From an uncultured Acetatifactor sp. (GTDB lineage Bacteria; Bacillota; Clostridia; Lachnospirales; Lachnospiraceae), in contig CAJUFB010000013.1 of NCBI GenBank assembly GCA_910585805.1, positions 1 through 64,000 on the forward strand: a stretch of DNA of 64,000 bases, read 5' to 3'. The notes below the pieces were generated by a model. That model was not told the DNA's origin. It searched no databases and saw only the letters and a program-made list of their open reading frames with translations. Positions 36,517 to 45,427 of the stretch are shown one piece after another. The translations under genes were made by a program, and so were the position numbers. The first letter of the stretch is position 1. Each line of letters opens with the position of its first letter.

Positions 36517-36891
36517 ATGAAGAAAGAGAATGCCATCTTGCAGCAGAGTGACAGGTACATCATGGAGAAGCTCTGGGAGGAGAGTCCGAGGACGATTACC
36601 CAGCTCTATCACGAGCTGAAGGAGGAGCAGGGGTGGAGCAAAAGCACGGTGAACACCCTGTTAACCAGAATGGTGGAGAAGGGTATTATCTATTATGAGG
36701 AGGGCAGCAGGGCCCGCCAGTATTACCCTGCCGTCAAACGGGAGGACGCTGCGGTGGCGGAGACGGAGAACTTCCTGCAGAGAGTGTATAAGGGTTCTGT
36801 GGGCATGATGATGAACACGATGATTAGGGAGAGTGCGTTCAGCCATGAGGAAATCGAGGAGCTGTACGAGATCCTCCGGAAAGGAAAATGA
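36517..36891 (+). CDS. BlaI/MecI family transcriptional repressor
   Basis: This 124-residue protein has the winged helix of the family: residues 10-80 with LWEESPRTITQLYHEL, WSKSTVNTLLTRMVEKG and the wing YYEEGSRARQYYP. The C-terminal part (about 85-124) forms the dimer helices, where BlaR-type proteases usually cut. It should bind the three operator-like repeats 130-220 bases upstream and so control itself and the genes behind it. The next gene, for an M56 protease, starts one base after its stop. The ligand of the system is probably not a beta-lactam, as no lactamase or penicillin-binding gene is present. Confidence 0.9.
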   Translation: MKKENAILQQSDRYIMEKLWEESPRTITQLYHELKEEQGWSKSTVNTLLTRMVEKGIIYYEEGSRARQYYPAVKREDAAVAETENFLQRVYKGSVGMMMNTMIRESAFSHEEIEELYEILRKGK

Positions 36892-36892
36892 T

Positions 36893-39800
36893 ATGCTGGA
36901 AATAATAGTTACCTCTTCAATATTGATTGGCGCACTGATTCTGCTACGCCGCCTGTGGAAGAATAAGATCAGCTCCCGCCTGCAGTACGCCCTCTGGCTG
37001 CTGGTGGTGCTGCGCCTGCTGGCGCCGGTGACGGTATTTCCCAATCCACTGAATGTGATGAATTTCCTGCGGTCTGCGGTGGCCGCCGGGGAAGCGCCGG
37101 AGCGGAGTGTGGACGGCTACAGGATCTTCTACCGCGCAGAAGCATTTCGGGGAGAGAAGGAAACAGGAACGGATGGGGGCAGTCTGACAGAGGAGGAAAT
37201 TGACGGGCTGTGGGCGCGGGGAGAGGATATTTTTGCGCAAGACCAGAACAAACGGGCGGATTCGGGAGAACAGGCAAACCTGGGAAAAGCCGGGCACCAT
37301 GGGGAGCCGACGAATCCGGAGTTATCGAAGAATTATGGGGAACTGGCGAGCCCGAAAGGACGGAAAAGCTCAGGGCCATCTGAGGACTATGCAAAGTGGG
37401 CGAACCGGGACACATTAAGAGAACAAATAAGCCAACAGGATAAAGCAACCTCCGGGAAGTGCAGCGGAACAGGCAATCTGGAATCTTCCGGGAAAGAGGA
37501 CGAGATTTTCAGCCTGAAGGAAATGGAATACCTTCTGGAGGGCGGCAGCCGGCTCAATCGTTTTTTCTTAAAAGGCTATGCGCGCTATACCTGGTATTTT
37601 GGAATGGCCGTACTGGGGGTCTGGATGCTGGTCTGCAATCTGACATTCCGCCGGAGAATATCGAAAAACCGTATATTTCTGGGCCGGGAAGGAGAACTTT
37701 CAGTATATAGCACGGACGAAATCACTTCCCCCTGCCTGCTGGGAATCCTGCGCCCTGCCATCTATCTGACGGAGGAAGCGTCCCGCAATACCAGGCACAG
37801 GGAGCATGCCCTGCTGCATGAACTGACCCATTACCGGCATAAGGATCATCTCTGGGCCTTTATCAGGAGCCTCTGTCTGGTCATCTACTGGTTTGACCCT
37901 CTGGTCTGGCTGGCGGCGTACTTCTCCGCCAGGGACTGTGAGACGGCCTGCGACGAGGGAGTTACATACAGGATAGGAGAGGAACAGAGCCGGGAGTACG
38001 GCTGTACCCTGATAGAAATGGCATCGTCCGGCAAGAGTCTGGGACTGCTGCGCTGCGCCACGGGATTTTCCGCCCGGAAGAGAGAACTGAGAGAGCGGAT
38101 TTCACGTATTGCCGGAGGAAGGAAGAGGACGGGGCTTCTGGTGACCGCACTGGTGATTGCCTGCGGGACGGCGCTGGCGGCCTGCACCTTCGGGGGTGCC
38201 GGAGAGGAAAACCAAATGGGCAGATATGTGGAGACGGCGGTGGAACTCCCGTTGGCCGTCACTTCCTATGCCAGTATGGCACAGGAAGGAAAAATCATTC
38301 GGCTGGCTTCAGCTGATGCCGGCTGCGCCGACCTGATTTCTGAAGATGGAGGAGTGTCCTTTCAGATGGATGCCGGGCTTCCTTCTGCTTATACGTTGGC
38401 AAAAAGGCAGTCCGTTTACAGTATGGAGGCTGCTTCCCAAGGGGGATGGCTTCTCAGGACATACGACGGTGAAATGAAATGTATTCTGATCAGCGTTGGG
38501 GGTCAGACTGCGGAGATTACGGAATTGGCAGGAAATGTCGGGGCATCCATCTGTTATGGCGGAGGATATTTTTATGCCTGGAGAGAGGATGAAATCCTGC
38601 GGGTGGATCCGGAGACAGGGGGGACGGCTTTCCTGCTGGAGCAGAGCGGCATGCCCTGCCATATGGCGGCGGATAAGGAAAGGCTGTACATACTCTATCC
38701 CGGGGAGGGACTGCGGATCTATGACCTGGGCAAGGGAGAAATGGCGGCGCGGCAGGACGAGGTACTGTCGGAATTCCTGGCGGGAGAGGCTCAGTATACC
38801 CAGGGGCCGGCGGGTTCATCCGTTGTACTGTATCCCCTGGAAGACGGCGTATATGCCCTGACACACAGCGGATTGTACTGGCACAGCCTGTACGGGGAAG
38901 AAATGGAGCTTGTGATTGACGGAAGCATGTACAGAATCGGAGGAGGGAACGGAAATTATATCGGACTTGCCGTGCTGGAAGGGGAGGAAAGACCGGAGTT
39001 TCTGATCTGCTATGCGGACGGGAAATTCATGCGGTATGCCTGGGATGGGGATATTCCCGCTGTGCCGGAGAAGTCTCTGCGTGTCTACAGTGTCTATGAG
39101 GACAGCCAGGTGAGGCAGGGGGTAATCGCGTTTCGGGAGAAATATCCGGAAATATCCGTGAAATATGAAGTCGGCATCAACGGCAGCTATGGGATGACGC
39201 AGGAGGATGCACTGAAGAATCTGGCCACGGAATTGGCGGCAGGCCGGGGGCCGGATATCCTGGTGATGGACAATATTCCCTACGGCTCCTATGTGGAAAA
39301 AGGCGTTTTGATGGATCTGGGAGAACTCAGGCAGGGGATGTCGGATGAAGAATATTTTACTTCTATTATAGACGGGACCGGGATGGGAGATGGGTTGTAT
39401 ATGATGCCGGTTTCCTTTGTGATTCCCGTGCTGGCGGGAGCGCCGGAAGAAATACAGGGGATAGAGAGTCTTACCGAACTGGGGGATTTGATGGAAAAAG
39501 CGGGGAATGCAGGCACAGGGGCCGTAATTGGAGTGGTCAATGAGGAGGAAATCCTGGGGCTTCTTGCACAGTCCTCCATGGGAGCATGGATATCGCAGGA
39601 GGGAGAACTGAATCCGGAGGCCATTGAAGAATTCCTGACCCAGGCGAAGCGGATTTTCGAATTACAAAAGGGTGTTCCGGAGGAATTGCGTCATTTATTC
39701 GTAGGGCGCCCCCAGGATGAGACCATATTGAAGAGGAGGTTCGGAGAGCTTGGGATAGGGGAGATAACGATAGCTGCTTATAATAGATTTACCATTTTTC

Positions 39801-40333
39801 CTGAATCCCCCTTCTACGGAGGGTATCTTGGCGGAAAAACAGATGATTTCAACAGCTATTTAAACTATGAGGGGAGTTCCTGGAGCATGCTGCCCGGGCA
39901 GAACTACGGCGCCTGCATGCCGGTAAGCCTCCTGGCGGTAAATGCGTCCACCGAAGCAAAGGAAGAGAGCCGTCTTTTTATGGAATATATGCTTTCGGAG
40001 GAGTTTCAGAAGGAGAGTGAACTGGCAGGGTTCCCTGTAAACCGAAAAGCGTATTTCGGAAAGCAGGAGAAGCCGGAAATGTATAGGGAGTCGCCTCAAA
40101 CGATTTGGCGGGAAGACGGAGGGATTATAGAAATAGAGGTATCCTGGCCCACGGAAGAAGAATGGAAGGAGCTGGACAGGGCAATAGAGTCTGTTAAGAA
40201 GGTCAATCTCTGCGACAATAAAGTATATGAAATCGTGATTTCTCAGGGAAGAAAAATTCTGGAGGAGAATCTAAGCGTGGAGGAAGGCATGGAGGAAATA
40301 GAAAAGCAGTTGAAACTGTATCTTTCGGAATAA
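36893..40333 (+). CDS. BlaR1/MecR1-type M56 membrane protease fused to a beta-propeller and an ABC solute-binding domain
   Basis: This 1146-residue protein has, in order: membrane segments near 3-22 and 30-48; a hydrophilic loop of about 180 residues; a third segment near 237-256; the M56 zinc protease with HELTH at 309-313 and the third-ligand region CETACDEG near 348; a fourth segment ending in a lipobox-like LAAC at 431; a repeat-rich region about 440-725 that looks like a beta-propeller; and a full family 1 sugar-binding domain from about 729 (LRVYSVYEDSQVRQGVIAFR, later GRGPDILVMDN) to the end. In BlaR1 the protease faces inside and the C-terminus senses outside. Here the penicillin-binding sensor is replaced by a transporter receptor. 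Two permease genes follow. Confidence 0.85.
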   Translation: MLEIIVTSSILIGALILLRRLWKNKISSRLQYALWLLVVLRLLAPVTVFPNPLNVMNFLRSAVAAGEAPERSVDGYRIFYRAEAFRGEKETGTDGGSLTEEEIDGLWARGEDIFAQDQNKRADSGEQANLGKAGHHGEPTNPELSKNYGELASPKGRKSSGPSEDYAKWANRDTLREQISQQDKATSGKCSGTGNLESSGKEDEIFSLKEMEYLLEGGSRLNRFFLKGYARYTWYFGMAVLGVWMLVCNLTFRRRISKNRIFLGREGELSVYSTDEITSPCLLGILRPAIYLTEEASRNTRHREHALLHELTHYRHKDHLWAFIRSLCLVIYWFDPLVWLAAYFSARDCETACDEGVTYRIGEEQSREYGCTLIEMASSGKSLGLLRCATGFSARKRELRERISRIAGGRKRTGLLVTALVIACGTALAACTFGGAGEENQMGRYVETAVELPLAVTSYASMAQEGKIIRLASADAGCADLISEDGGVSFQMDAGLPSAYTLAKRQSVYSMEAASQGGWLLRTYDGEMKCILISVGGQTAEITELAGNVGASICYGGGYFYAWREDEILRVDPETGGTAFLLEQSGMPCHMAADKERLYILYPGEGLRIYDLGKGEMAARQDEVLSEFLAGEAQYTQGPAGSSVVLYPLEDGVYALTHSGLYWHSLYGEEMELVIDGSMYRIGGGNGNYIGLAVLEGEERPEFLICYADGKFMRYAWDGDIPAVPEKSLRVYSVYEDSQVRQGVIAFREKYPEISVKYEVGINGSYGMTQEDALKNLATELAAGRGPDILVMDNIPYGSYVEKGVLMDLGELRQGMSDEEYFTSIIDGTGMGDGLYMMPVSFVIPVLAGAPEEIQGIESLTELGDLMEKAGNAGTGAVIGVVNEEEILGLLAQSSMGAWISQEGELNPEAIEEFLTQAKRIFELQKGVPEELRHLFVGRPQDETILKRRFGELGIGEITIAAYNRFTIFPESPFYGGYLGGKTDDFNSYLNYEGSSWSMLPGQNYGACMPVSLLAVNASTEAKEESRLFMEYMLSEEFQKESELAGFPVNRKAYFGKQEKPEMYRESPQTIWREDGGIIEIEVSWPTEEEWKELDRAIESVKKVNLCDNKVYEIVISQGRKILEENLSVEEGMEEIEKQLKLYLSE

Positions 40334-40498
40334 GCTTTCTTTATTCTGTAAAGCGGAGGAAAGAACCATAGAGGTGGGCTGCAATGACTGGCGGTGCTGT
40401 GCGGCGGCATATGCCCGGCACGGACCGAAGTGGGATATAGACCAATGGGGCAGATGGAAATTCAGGCAGGACAAATGTGGGGATTCACTTCGTACTAT

Positions 40499-40567
40499 AC
40501 TGCATAACGCTGAATAATGCCTGATGCAATGATGCGATTGAACCAGTCAGCGTTATGCAGTCTGGTT
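40499..40567 (+). repeat. Perfect 15-bp inverted repeat with a competing second hairpin
   Basis: ACTGCATAACGCTGA (40499-40513) is the exact inverse of TCAGCGTTATGCAGT (40547-40561), with a 33-base loop. The right arm is itself flanked by AACCAG (40541-40546) and CTGGTT (40562-40567), so two exclusive hairpins are possible. It lies between the fusion gene and the first permease. It may be an attenuator, a processing site or a small mobile element; no target duplication was found. Confidence 0.75.
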
Positions 40568-40626
40568 TCACGGCAAGTGAAATCGTTAAGCAGTATAATT
40601 TGGAAACAGGGAAGGAAACAGGAGAA

Positions 40627-41520
40627 ATGGAAAAGCTCCGTTGGGCAGAGAAGAGGGAACAAAAAAAGAACCGGAAGCCGGCGATCTCCGGCAGGAACCG
40701 GAAGCAGAGGCAGGCAGCAGCCTGCTTCCTGCTTCCCGGCCTGGCGGGAGTGTCGATATTTGTGCTGATTCCCTTCGGAAATGTGTTCGTCTCCTCCTTC
40801 CGGACCTCCCTGACCAGGCAGTTTGTGGGAATTTCAAATTATCTGTCCATTTTCCGGAATACTGCCTTCCGCCTGGCGGCGGGCAACACGGTCCGGTTCA
40901 TCGCCCTGGGCGTGCCGCTGCTGCTGGTCATCAGCCTGCTCCTGGCGCTGATGATCAACGCCAGTCCCAAATGGGATAAATATAAATACCTCTATCTCCT
41001 GCCCATGGCAATCCCGGCGGCCACCATGGTGCTGGTATGGCGGATACTGTTCGCCCGCCAGGGCTTTCTGAACCGCCTGCTGGAGACCCATGTGGATTTC
41101 CTGGGGGAGGGCAGCGCCTTCTATATTGTGCTGGGAAGCTATCTGTGGAAGAATCTGGGCTACACCCTGGTGCTGTGGCTGGCGGGGCTGAAGGCAGTGT
41201 CCGGGGACATGCTGGACGCCGCCAGGGTGGACGGGGCGGGGAAGCTGGTCAGTTTCCTGCGGGTGACCCTTCCCAACCTGAAAGGAAGCATGTATACAAT
41301 CCTGGTGGTGTCCCTGCTGAATTCCTTCAAAATCTTCCGGGAGGTGTACCTGGTGGGCGGAGCCTATCCCCAGGAGGGGATCTACATGCTGCAGCATATT
41401 TTCAACAACTGGTATACCAACCTGGACTTCGACAAGATGGCCGCCGGGGCCGTGATGTCCGCTGTGGTGCTGGGGGGAATCAGCCTGATCCTGCAGAGGC
41501 TGTGGGACAGGGAGGACTGA
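40627..41520 (+). CDS. ABC sugar transporter permease, first (MalF/UgpA type)
   Basis: From the ATG at 40627 the 297-residue protein has a basic N-terminus, six membrane segments and the ATPase-contact loop MLDAARVDGAGKLVSFLRVT near 195-215. It is typical of CUT1 sugar importers. An ATG at 40555 would fall on the arm of the inverted repeat and is less likely. No free binding-protein gene and no ATPase gene is nearby; the receptor domain on the upstream fusion protein is the obvious partner, with an ATPase supplied from elsewhere. Confidence 0.88.
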   Translation: MEKLRWAEKREQKKNRKPAISGRNRKQRQAAACFLLPGLAGVSIFVLIPFGNVFVSSFRTSLTRQFVGISNYLSIFRNTAFRLAAGNTVRFIALGVPLLLVISLLLALMINASPKWDKYKYLYLLPMAIPAATMVLVWRILFARQGFLNRLLETHVDFLGEGSAFYIVLGSYLWKNLGYTLVLWLAGLKAVSGDMLDAARVDGAGKLVSFLRVTLPNLKGSMYTILVVSLLNSFKIFREVYLVGGAYPQEGIYMLQHIFNNWYTNLDFDKMAAGAVMSAVVLGGISLILQRLWDRED

Positions 41521-41539
41521 CGGGCTGCGGCAGGAACTA

Positions 41540-42496
41540 ATGTATGATAATTCTTTCTACAATGGAAGCAGCGAATGGCAGCTTACGGAGATTTCCAGAC
41601 CGCTTTCAGGGAGATTTGAAATGGATGAGATAAAGCTGAGAAAAATCTGGCATAGGGGAACAAAACTGCTGCAGCTGACGGCAGTGCTGGTGCTCGGGCT
41701 TCTGATCTGCCTGCCCGTGCTTCTGCTTTTCTTCGGATCCCTGGCGGACAGCATCGAGTGGACGGAGCGGATGCGCCCCCTGCTTGGGAACACGGAGGGG
41801 TACATCAGCTGGAAATGGATTCCGGATTACCCTACTCTGGAGAATTTCAGGGAGCTGCTGTTCCTGACGCCGGAATTCCTGGCGCTGTTCTGGAATTCGA
41901 TGAAGCTTTCGGCCTACATCCTGGCAGGGCAGCTGCTGGTGGGGGTCCCCAGCGCCTGGTGTTTTGCTGTATATGACTTTAAGGGGAAAAATATCCTTTT
42001 TTCGGTGTATGTGATCCTGATGCTGCTTCCCTTTCAGGTAACCATGCTGGCGAGATACCTGGTGCTGAACGGAATGGGCCTGCTGGACACCCACGCGGCG
42101 GTGATCCTGCCGGCCGTGTTCTCCACCTTTCCGGTATTCCTGGTATACCGGGGGTTCCGGGGAATCCCCAGAGAGCTGTACGAGGTGGCCCGGATCGATG
42201 GGGCCGGGGAATGGATGATTTTCCGCAGGATAGGGCTGCCCCTGGCGGAGGGGAGCGTCATGGCGGCTTTCGTGCTGGGATTTTTCGAGGTGTGGAACCT
42301 GATGGAGGAGCCTTTGGCCTTCTTAAAGGATATGTCCCTGTGGCCCCTGTCGCTGTACCTGCCGGAAATCGGGGCGGACAGGGCCGGGAGGGCCTGCGCG
42401 GCATCGGTGCTGACCCTGGCGGTGTCGCTGCAGATCTTCGGCGTGTTCCGGGACTCCCTGGAGCAGGGGATCGTGTCGTCGGCGCTGAAGGGATGA
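41540..42496 (+). CDS. ABC sugar transporter permease, second (MalG/UgpE type)
   Basis: This 318-residue protein has six membrane segments and the contact loop LYEVARIDGAGEWMIFRRIG near 213-232. It pairs with the preceding permease, 19 bases upstream. AGGAA lies just before the ATG at 41540; an ATG at 41621 with GGAG seven bases upstream would give 291 residues, closer to family length. It carries VFLVYRGFRGIPRELYE, typical of the second CUT1 permease. Confidence 0.88.
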   Translation: MYDNSFYNGSSEWQLTEISRPLSGRFEMDEIKLRKIWHRGTKLLQLTAVLVLGLLICLPVLLLFFGSLADSIEWTERMRPLLGNTEGYISWKWIPDYPTLENFRELLFLTPEFLALFWNSMKLSAYILAGQLLVGVPSAWCFAVYDFKGKNILFSVYVILMLLPFQVTMLARYLVLNGMGLLDTHAAVILPAVFSTFPVFLVYRGFRGIPRELYEVARIDGAGEWMIFRRIGLPLAEGSVMAAFVLGFFEVWNLMEEPLAFLKDMSLWPLSLYLPEIGADRAGRACAASVLTLAVSLQIFGVFRDSLEQGIVSSALKG

Positions 42497-42694
42497 GTGT
42501 GAGAAGAATTTCTAAGGCGCCAAAGTACGCCGCATAAGAAAGAATTTCTGCTGTATGTGCCGCCGGAAGCGGTATGACGGAAAGTGTGCATCGAGTGTAA
42601 GAAGTTTATGCTGAAGGCGGTTCGGCAGGAGAGGGGCATTCAGGATAGAAATGACGGGGACGGGCAGAAAGTCCGGAAGGAAGGGAAGGACAGG

Positions 42695-44596
42695 ATGAAG
42701 CTGACAAAGGGAAAGAAAATCGCATTGACATGTTTTGCCGCGTTTCTGGGATTTATGGCAGTGTGTACGGTAGCAGCCAAGGGGATCTACGCTTCCGGCC
42801 TGCCCCAGGTGTCCACGGCAAGGCCTTACAGCGGAAGCCTGACCCATGTGATCAAGGTGAGCGGAACGGTGATGCAGGGACAGGAATACGGAGTTTATGT
42901 GGAGCCCGGCCTGCGGGTGGACACCATAAGCGTTGGGAAAGGGGATACATTTCAGAAGGACGCCCCTTTGTTTCGCATTGCCCCCGGGGATCTGGCGGAC
43001 ATCATTGCACAACGGCGGCTGGAGATTGCGAAGCTGGAGGTGCAGCTGTCGGAAGAGATAAAGGAGGAGAGCCGGGAGAGGAAGGACAGACAGCAGGCGG
43101 CGGAGCGGGCCTGGGAGGATTATGACAGGGAGGGTGTGCTTGCGGATGCGAAGATTCAGGAATGCCGACAGGCGTATGAGGCGGCCCAGAGGGCGCTGGT
43201 TCTGTACAACCAGTACCTGGAAAATGCCTCCCGGCCTGCGGAGAGCGGGGAGGCGTCTGCTCCGACGGAGGATAGCGGAACAGGGACCATCCCACCCGAA
43301 GAAAGCAGAACAGAGTCCACTCCGTCCGGAGAAGGCGAAGGGGAGTCTGTTCTATCAGAGGAAAGCGGAACGGAATCCTCCTCCCCCGGGGAGACAGGAA
43401 CGGATCCGGAGTCCGGGGCCGGTGCGGCGGACCCGTCCCGGGAGGCAGACGTCGTGCCGGATACTGATTCGTCCGTAGAAAATGGAACGGAATCCTCCGT
43501 CCCCGGGGAGACAGGAACGGATCCGGAGTCCGGGCCCGGTGCGGCGGACCCGTCCCGGGAGACAGACGTCGTGCCGGATACTGAATCGTCCGTAGATAAT
43601 AAAACGGAATCCCGTCAAGCCAGAGACGGCAGGATGGACTATGGCGGGCAGCCGGAGGGGACTGGAACAGAACAAAACGAAAGCGGCGGAGAGAATGCCG
43701 GCGGGAATGCGGCAGAAAGCGGAAAAGGCATGCTGCACGAAGTAGCTGACGCAGCCGCGGATCCGGAGGACCAGTACAACAAGGAGGAAAAGCGCCGGCA
43801 GTTGGAGCAGAATGTGATAGCGGCGGCCCAGGCTCTTGCGGAGGCGGAGCGGCAGAAGGAAGACCGCCTGCAGACGGCGGCCCGGGCAGCGGAGGACGCG
43901 GAGGCGGCCATAGAAGCGGCCAATGCGGCAGTGAACACCCTGGCGCTGGAGATCACATACCAGAAGGAGAGCCTGCAGAGCCTGGAGGAGCTTCTGGCTG
44001 CGGACGGCTGGGTGTACGCCCAGGCCCCCGGCCGCGTGACCGACAGCCGCCTGGAGGTGGGGGAGAGGACCCAGGACAGGGCCTGCCTGCTCTATGCATT
44101 GGACGAAGGGGAGCGGATTATCAGTGCGGTCCTTGACGAAGACCAGGCGGAGCGGGTTTCCTCGGGAACCCAGTTTGACATGAAGGCTGCCATGTCCGAC
44201 GGGAGCAGGATTACCGGGACGGCGCAGGTGGATTATGTGGAGAAGGGAGCAGACGGGATGTTTTATGCCAGGCTGTCCTTTGACCGGCCGGAGATCTCCA
44301 TCGGGCAGACAGTGGAACTCAGCTGCAGGATGCAGACGGAAAATTACACCGTTTGTGTCCCTGTGAATTGTATTTATACCGAGGATATAATGGGTGCATT
44401 CTATGTATATATAGCGGAAGAACGGCAGGGCATCCTGGGGACGGAGTGGAAGGTGAGGAAGGTATTTGTCCGGATCCTGGACCAGAACGATACCGCTGCG
44501 GCCATTCAGAGCATGGAGCTTACCGCGGAGAGCCGCATCGTAACCGGTGCCAACAAACCTCTTGCGGACGGGGACACGGTAAGGATTGTGCTGTAG
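42695..44596 (+). CDS. HlyD/MacA-type membrane fusion (adaptor) protein with repeat-rich linker
   Basis: This 633-residue protein has an N-terminal membrane anchor (about 8-30), a lipoyl-like half motif (SGTVMQGQEYGVYVEPG), coiled-coil arms (about 110-180 and 360-450), the returning lipoyl half (WVYAQAPGRVTDSRLEVGE) and a beta-barrel region to the end. Between the coils lies a 170-residue Ser/Glu/Gly/Pro/Thr stretch with two copies of a 39-residue repeat. Family members join ABC exporters of the MacB type, but no such exporter follows; the gene is next to the sugar permeases instead. The start at 42695 is the first with a ribosome binding site close by. Confidence 0.8.
   Translation: MKLTKGKKIALTCFAAFLGFMAVCTVAAKGIYASGLPQVSTARPYSGSLTHVIKVSGTVMQGQEYGVYVEPGLRVDTISVGKGDTFQKDAPLFRIAPGDLADIIAQRRLEIAKLEVQLSEEIKEESRERKDRQQAAERAWEDYDREGVLADAKIQECRQAYEAAQRALVLYNQYLENASRPAESGEASAPTEDSGTGTIPPEESRTESTPSGEGEGESVLSEESGTESSSPGETGTDPESGAGAADPSREADVVPDTDSSVENGTESSVPGETGTDPESGPGAADPSRETDVVPDTESSVDNKTESRQARDGRMDYGGQPEGTGTEQNESGGENAGGNAAESGKGMLHEVADAAADPEDQYNKEEKRRQLEQNVIAAAQALAEAERQKEDRLQTAARAAEDAEAAIEAANAAVNTLALEITYQKESLQSLEELLAADGWVYAQAPGRVTDSRLEVGERTQDRACLLYALDEGERIISAVLDEDQAERVSSGTQFDMKAAMSDGSRITGTAQVDYVEKGADGMFYARLSFDRPEISIGQTVELSCRMQTENYTVCVPVNCIYTEDIMGAFYVYIAEERQGILGTEWKVRKVFVRILDQNDTAAAIQSMELTAESRIVTGANKPLADGDTVRIVL
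43371..43604 (+). repeat. 117-bp tandem repeat (two copies) inside the adaptor gene
   Basis: Copies start at 43371 and 43488 and are nearly identical at DNA level. Each encodes 39 residues of the type ETGTDPESG-GAADPSRE. The period is a multiple of three, so copy number can change without a frameshift. Confidence 0.85.
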
Positions 44597-45230
44597 AACC
44601 GGCAGGAGGGTGGGCTCCTGCCTTTTCCGGCGGTGCCCTTCATGGTCTGGCTGGCCTGGGCTTTCTCCCCGTCCTTTCGCGGCTTTTGGTGATCTTTTTG
44701 TGTCGGATGCCTTTGGATGACGGGATGGAGGAGGTTTCATGGTCAAGTCCCGGCTGCGCTTTCAGCCTGGTGTTCTTCTCTTTCACTTCTTTCAGTGCCG
44801 TCTCCACTTCATAGATCCTGTGGCGCTGCTGTGTTATTTTATCTTTGCATTCGTCCCGTTCTCTTTCGGCACGCAGGGCGAGTTCCTTCATCCGTGCCAG
44901 CCGCTTCACGAGGGCTGCCACTTCCTTCTGGTGTTTTTTCTTCAGATCATCAAAGACCTCAAGCCAGTGCCTGGTGTTGGTCTTCAGGTTCCTGCGGACC
45001 TGGGCCAGCTCTTCTTCCGGCTGCAGGATCTGGCATTTGAGTGCCTGGACTTCCTTCCGGTGCATCTCCTGCAGGTCCTGGTATTTTTCCTGGATTTGAA
45101 TGCCTCCAGCTCTGCTATGGCTGCTTTCAGGCGGCACTGCAGGGTATTCTTCTCTAAAAAGGGGATGTGTACTGCGGCTGTTCTCCTGGTATCAGCGGTC
45201 TTAAAAAAGAACCTGTTTCGAAACAATCGG
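44597..45230 (-). pseudogene. IS66-type transposase remnant, N-terminal coiled coil with two frameshifts
   Basis: Minus-strand frames encode a charged coiled coil (for example KEVAALVKRLARMKELALRA) followed by SSIPSSKGIRHKK and a GRKP stretch, the typical linker of IS66 transposases (NSSKPSS, then GRKPGGQPGH). One base appears lost in the A-run at about 45084-45088, which splits the upstream part (LKAAIAELEAFKS), and another shift near 44662 separates GRK from PGQPDHEGH. The catalytic domain is missing: the remnant ends at the 3' end of the adaptor gene, which marks a rearrangement border. Confidence 0.75.
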
Positions 45231-45248
45231 GAAGCGCGATGAAAAACA

Positions 45249-45277
45249 TGGAAATTCAGGATACTATGTGATATAAT
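45249..45277 (+). promoter_or_regulatory. Possible promoter of the hybrid kinase-addB operon
   Basis: TATAAT at 45272-45277 with TGGAAA at 45249-45254, 17 bases apart. The -35 box is weak. Confidence 0.45.
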
Positions 45278-45427
45278 CATTCTGTATTCGACATGGAGAT
45301 ATGGATAAGCGGCAGGAAGCAGGTACAGCGGCATTGCGAAAGCGCGCCGGCCGGAAGGGCTGACAGTGAGGGGGTGCTGCCCGGGATCCTGTATGGGAAA
45401 GAAAGCACAGATTGGCAGGAACGGAAA

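Noticed and set aside
36517..36891. Beta-lactam resistance operon reading of blaI-blaR
   Set aside because: There is no lactamase or penicillin-binding protein gene, and the sensor domain is a solute-binding domain and not a penicillin-binding one.
43371..43604. CRISPR-like repeat
   Set aside because: Only two 117-bp units, in frame within a coding sequence, with no spacers.
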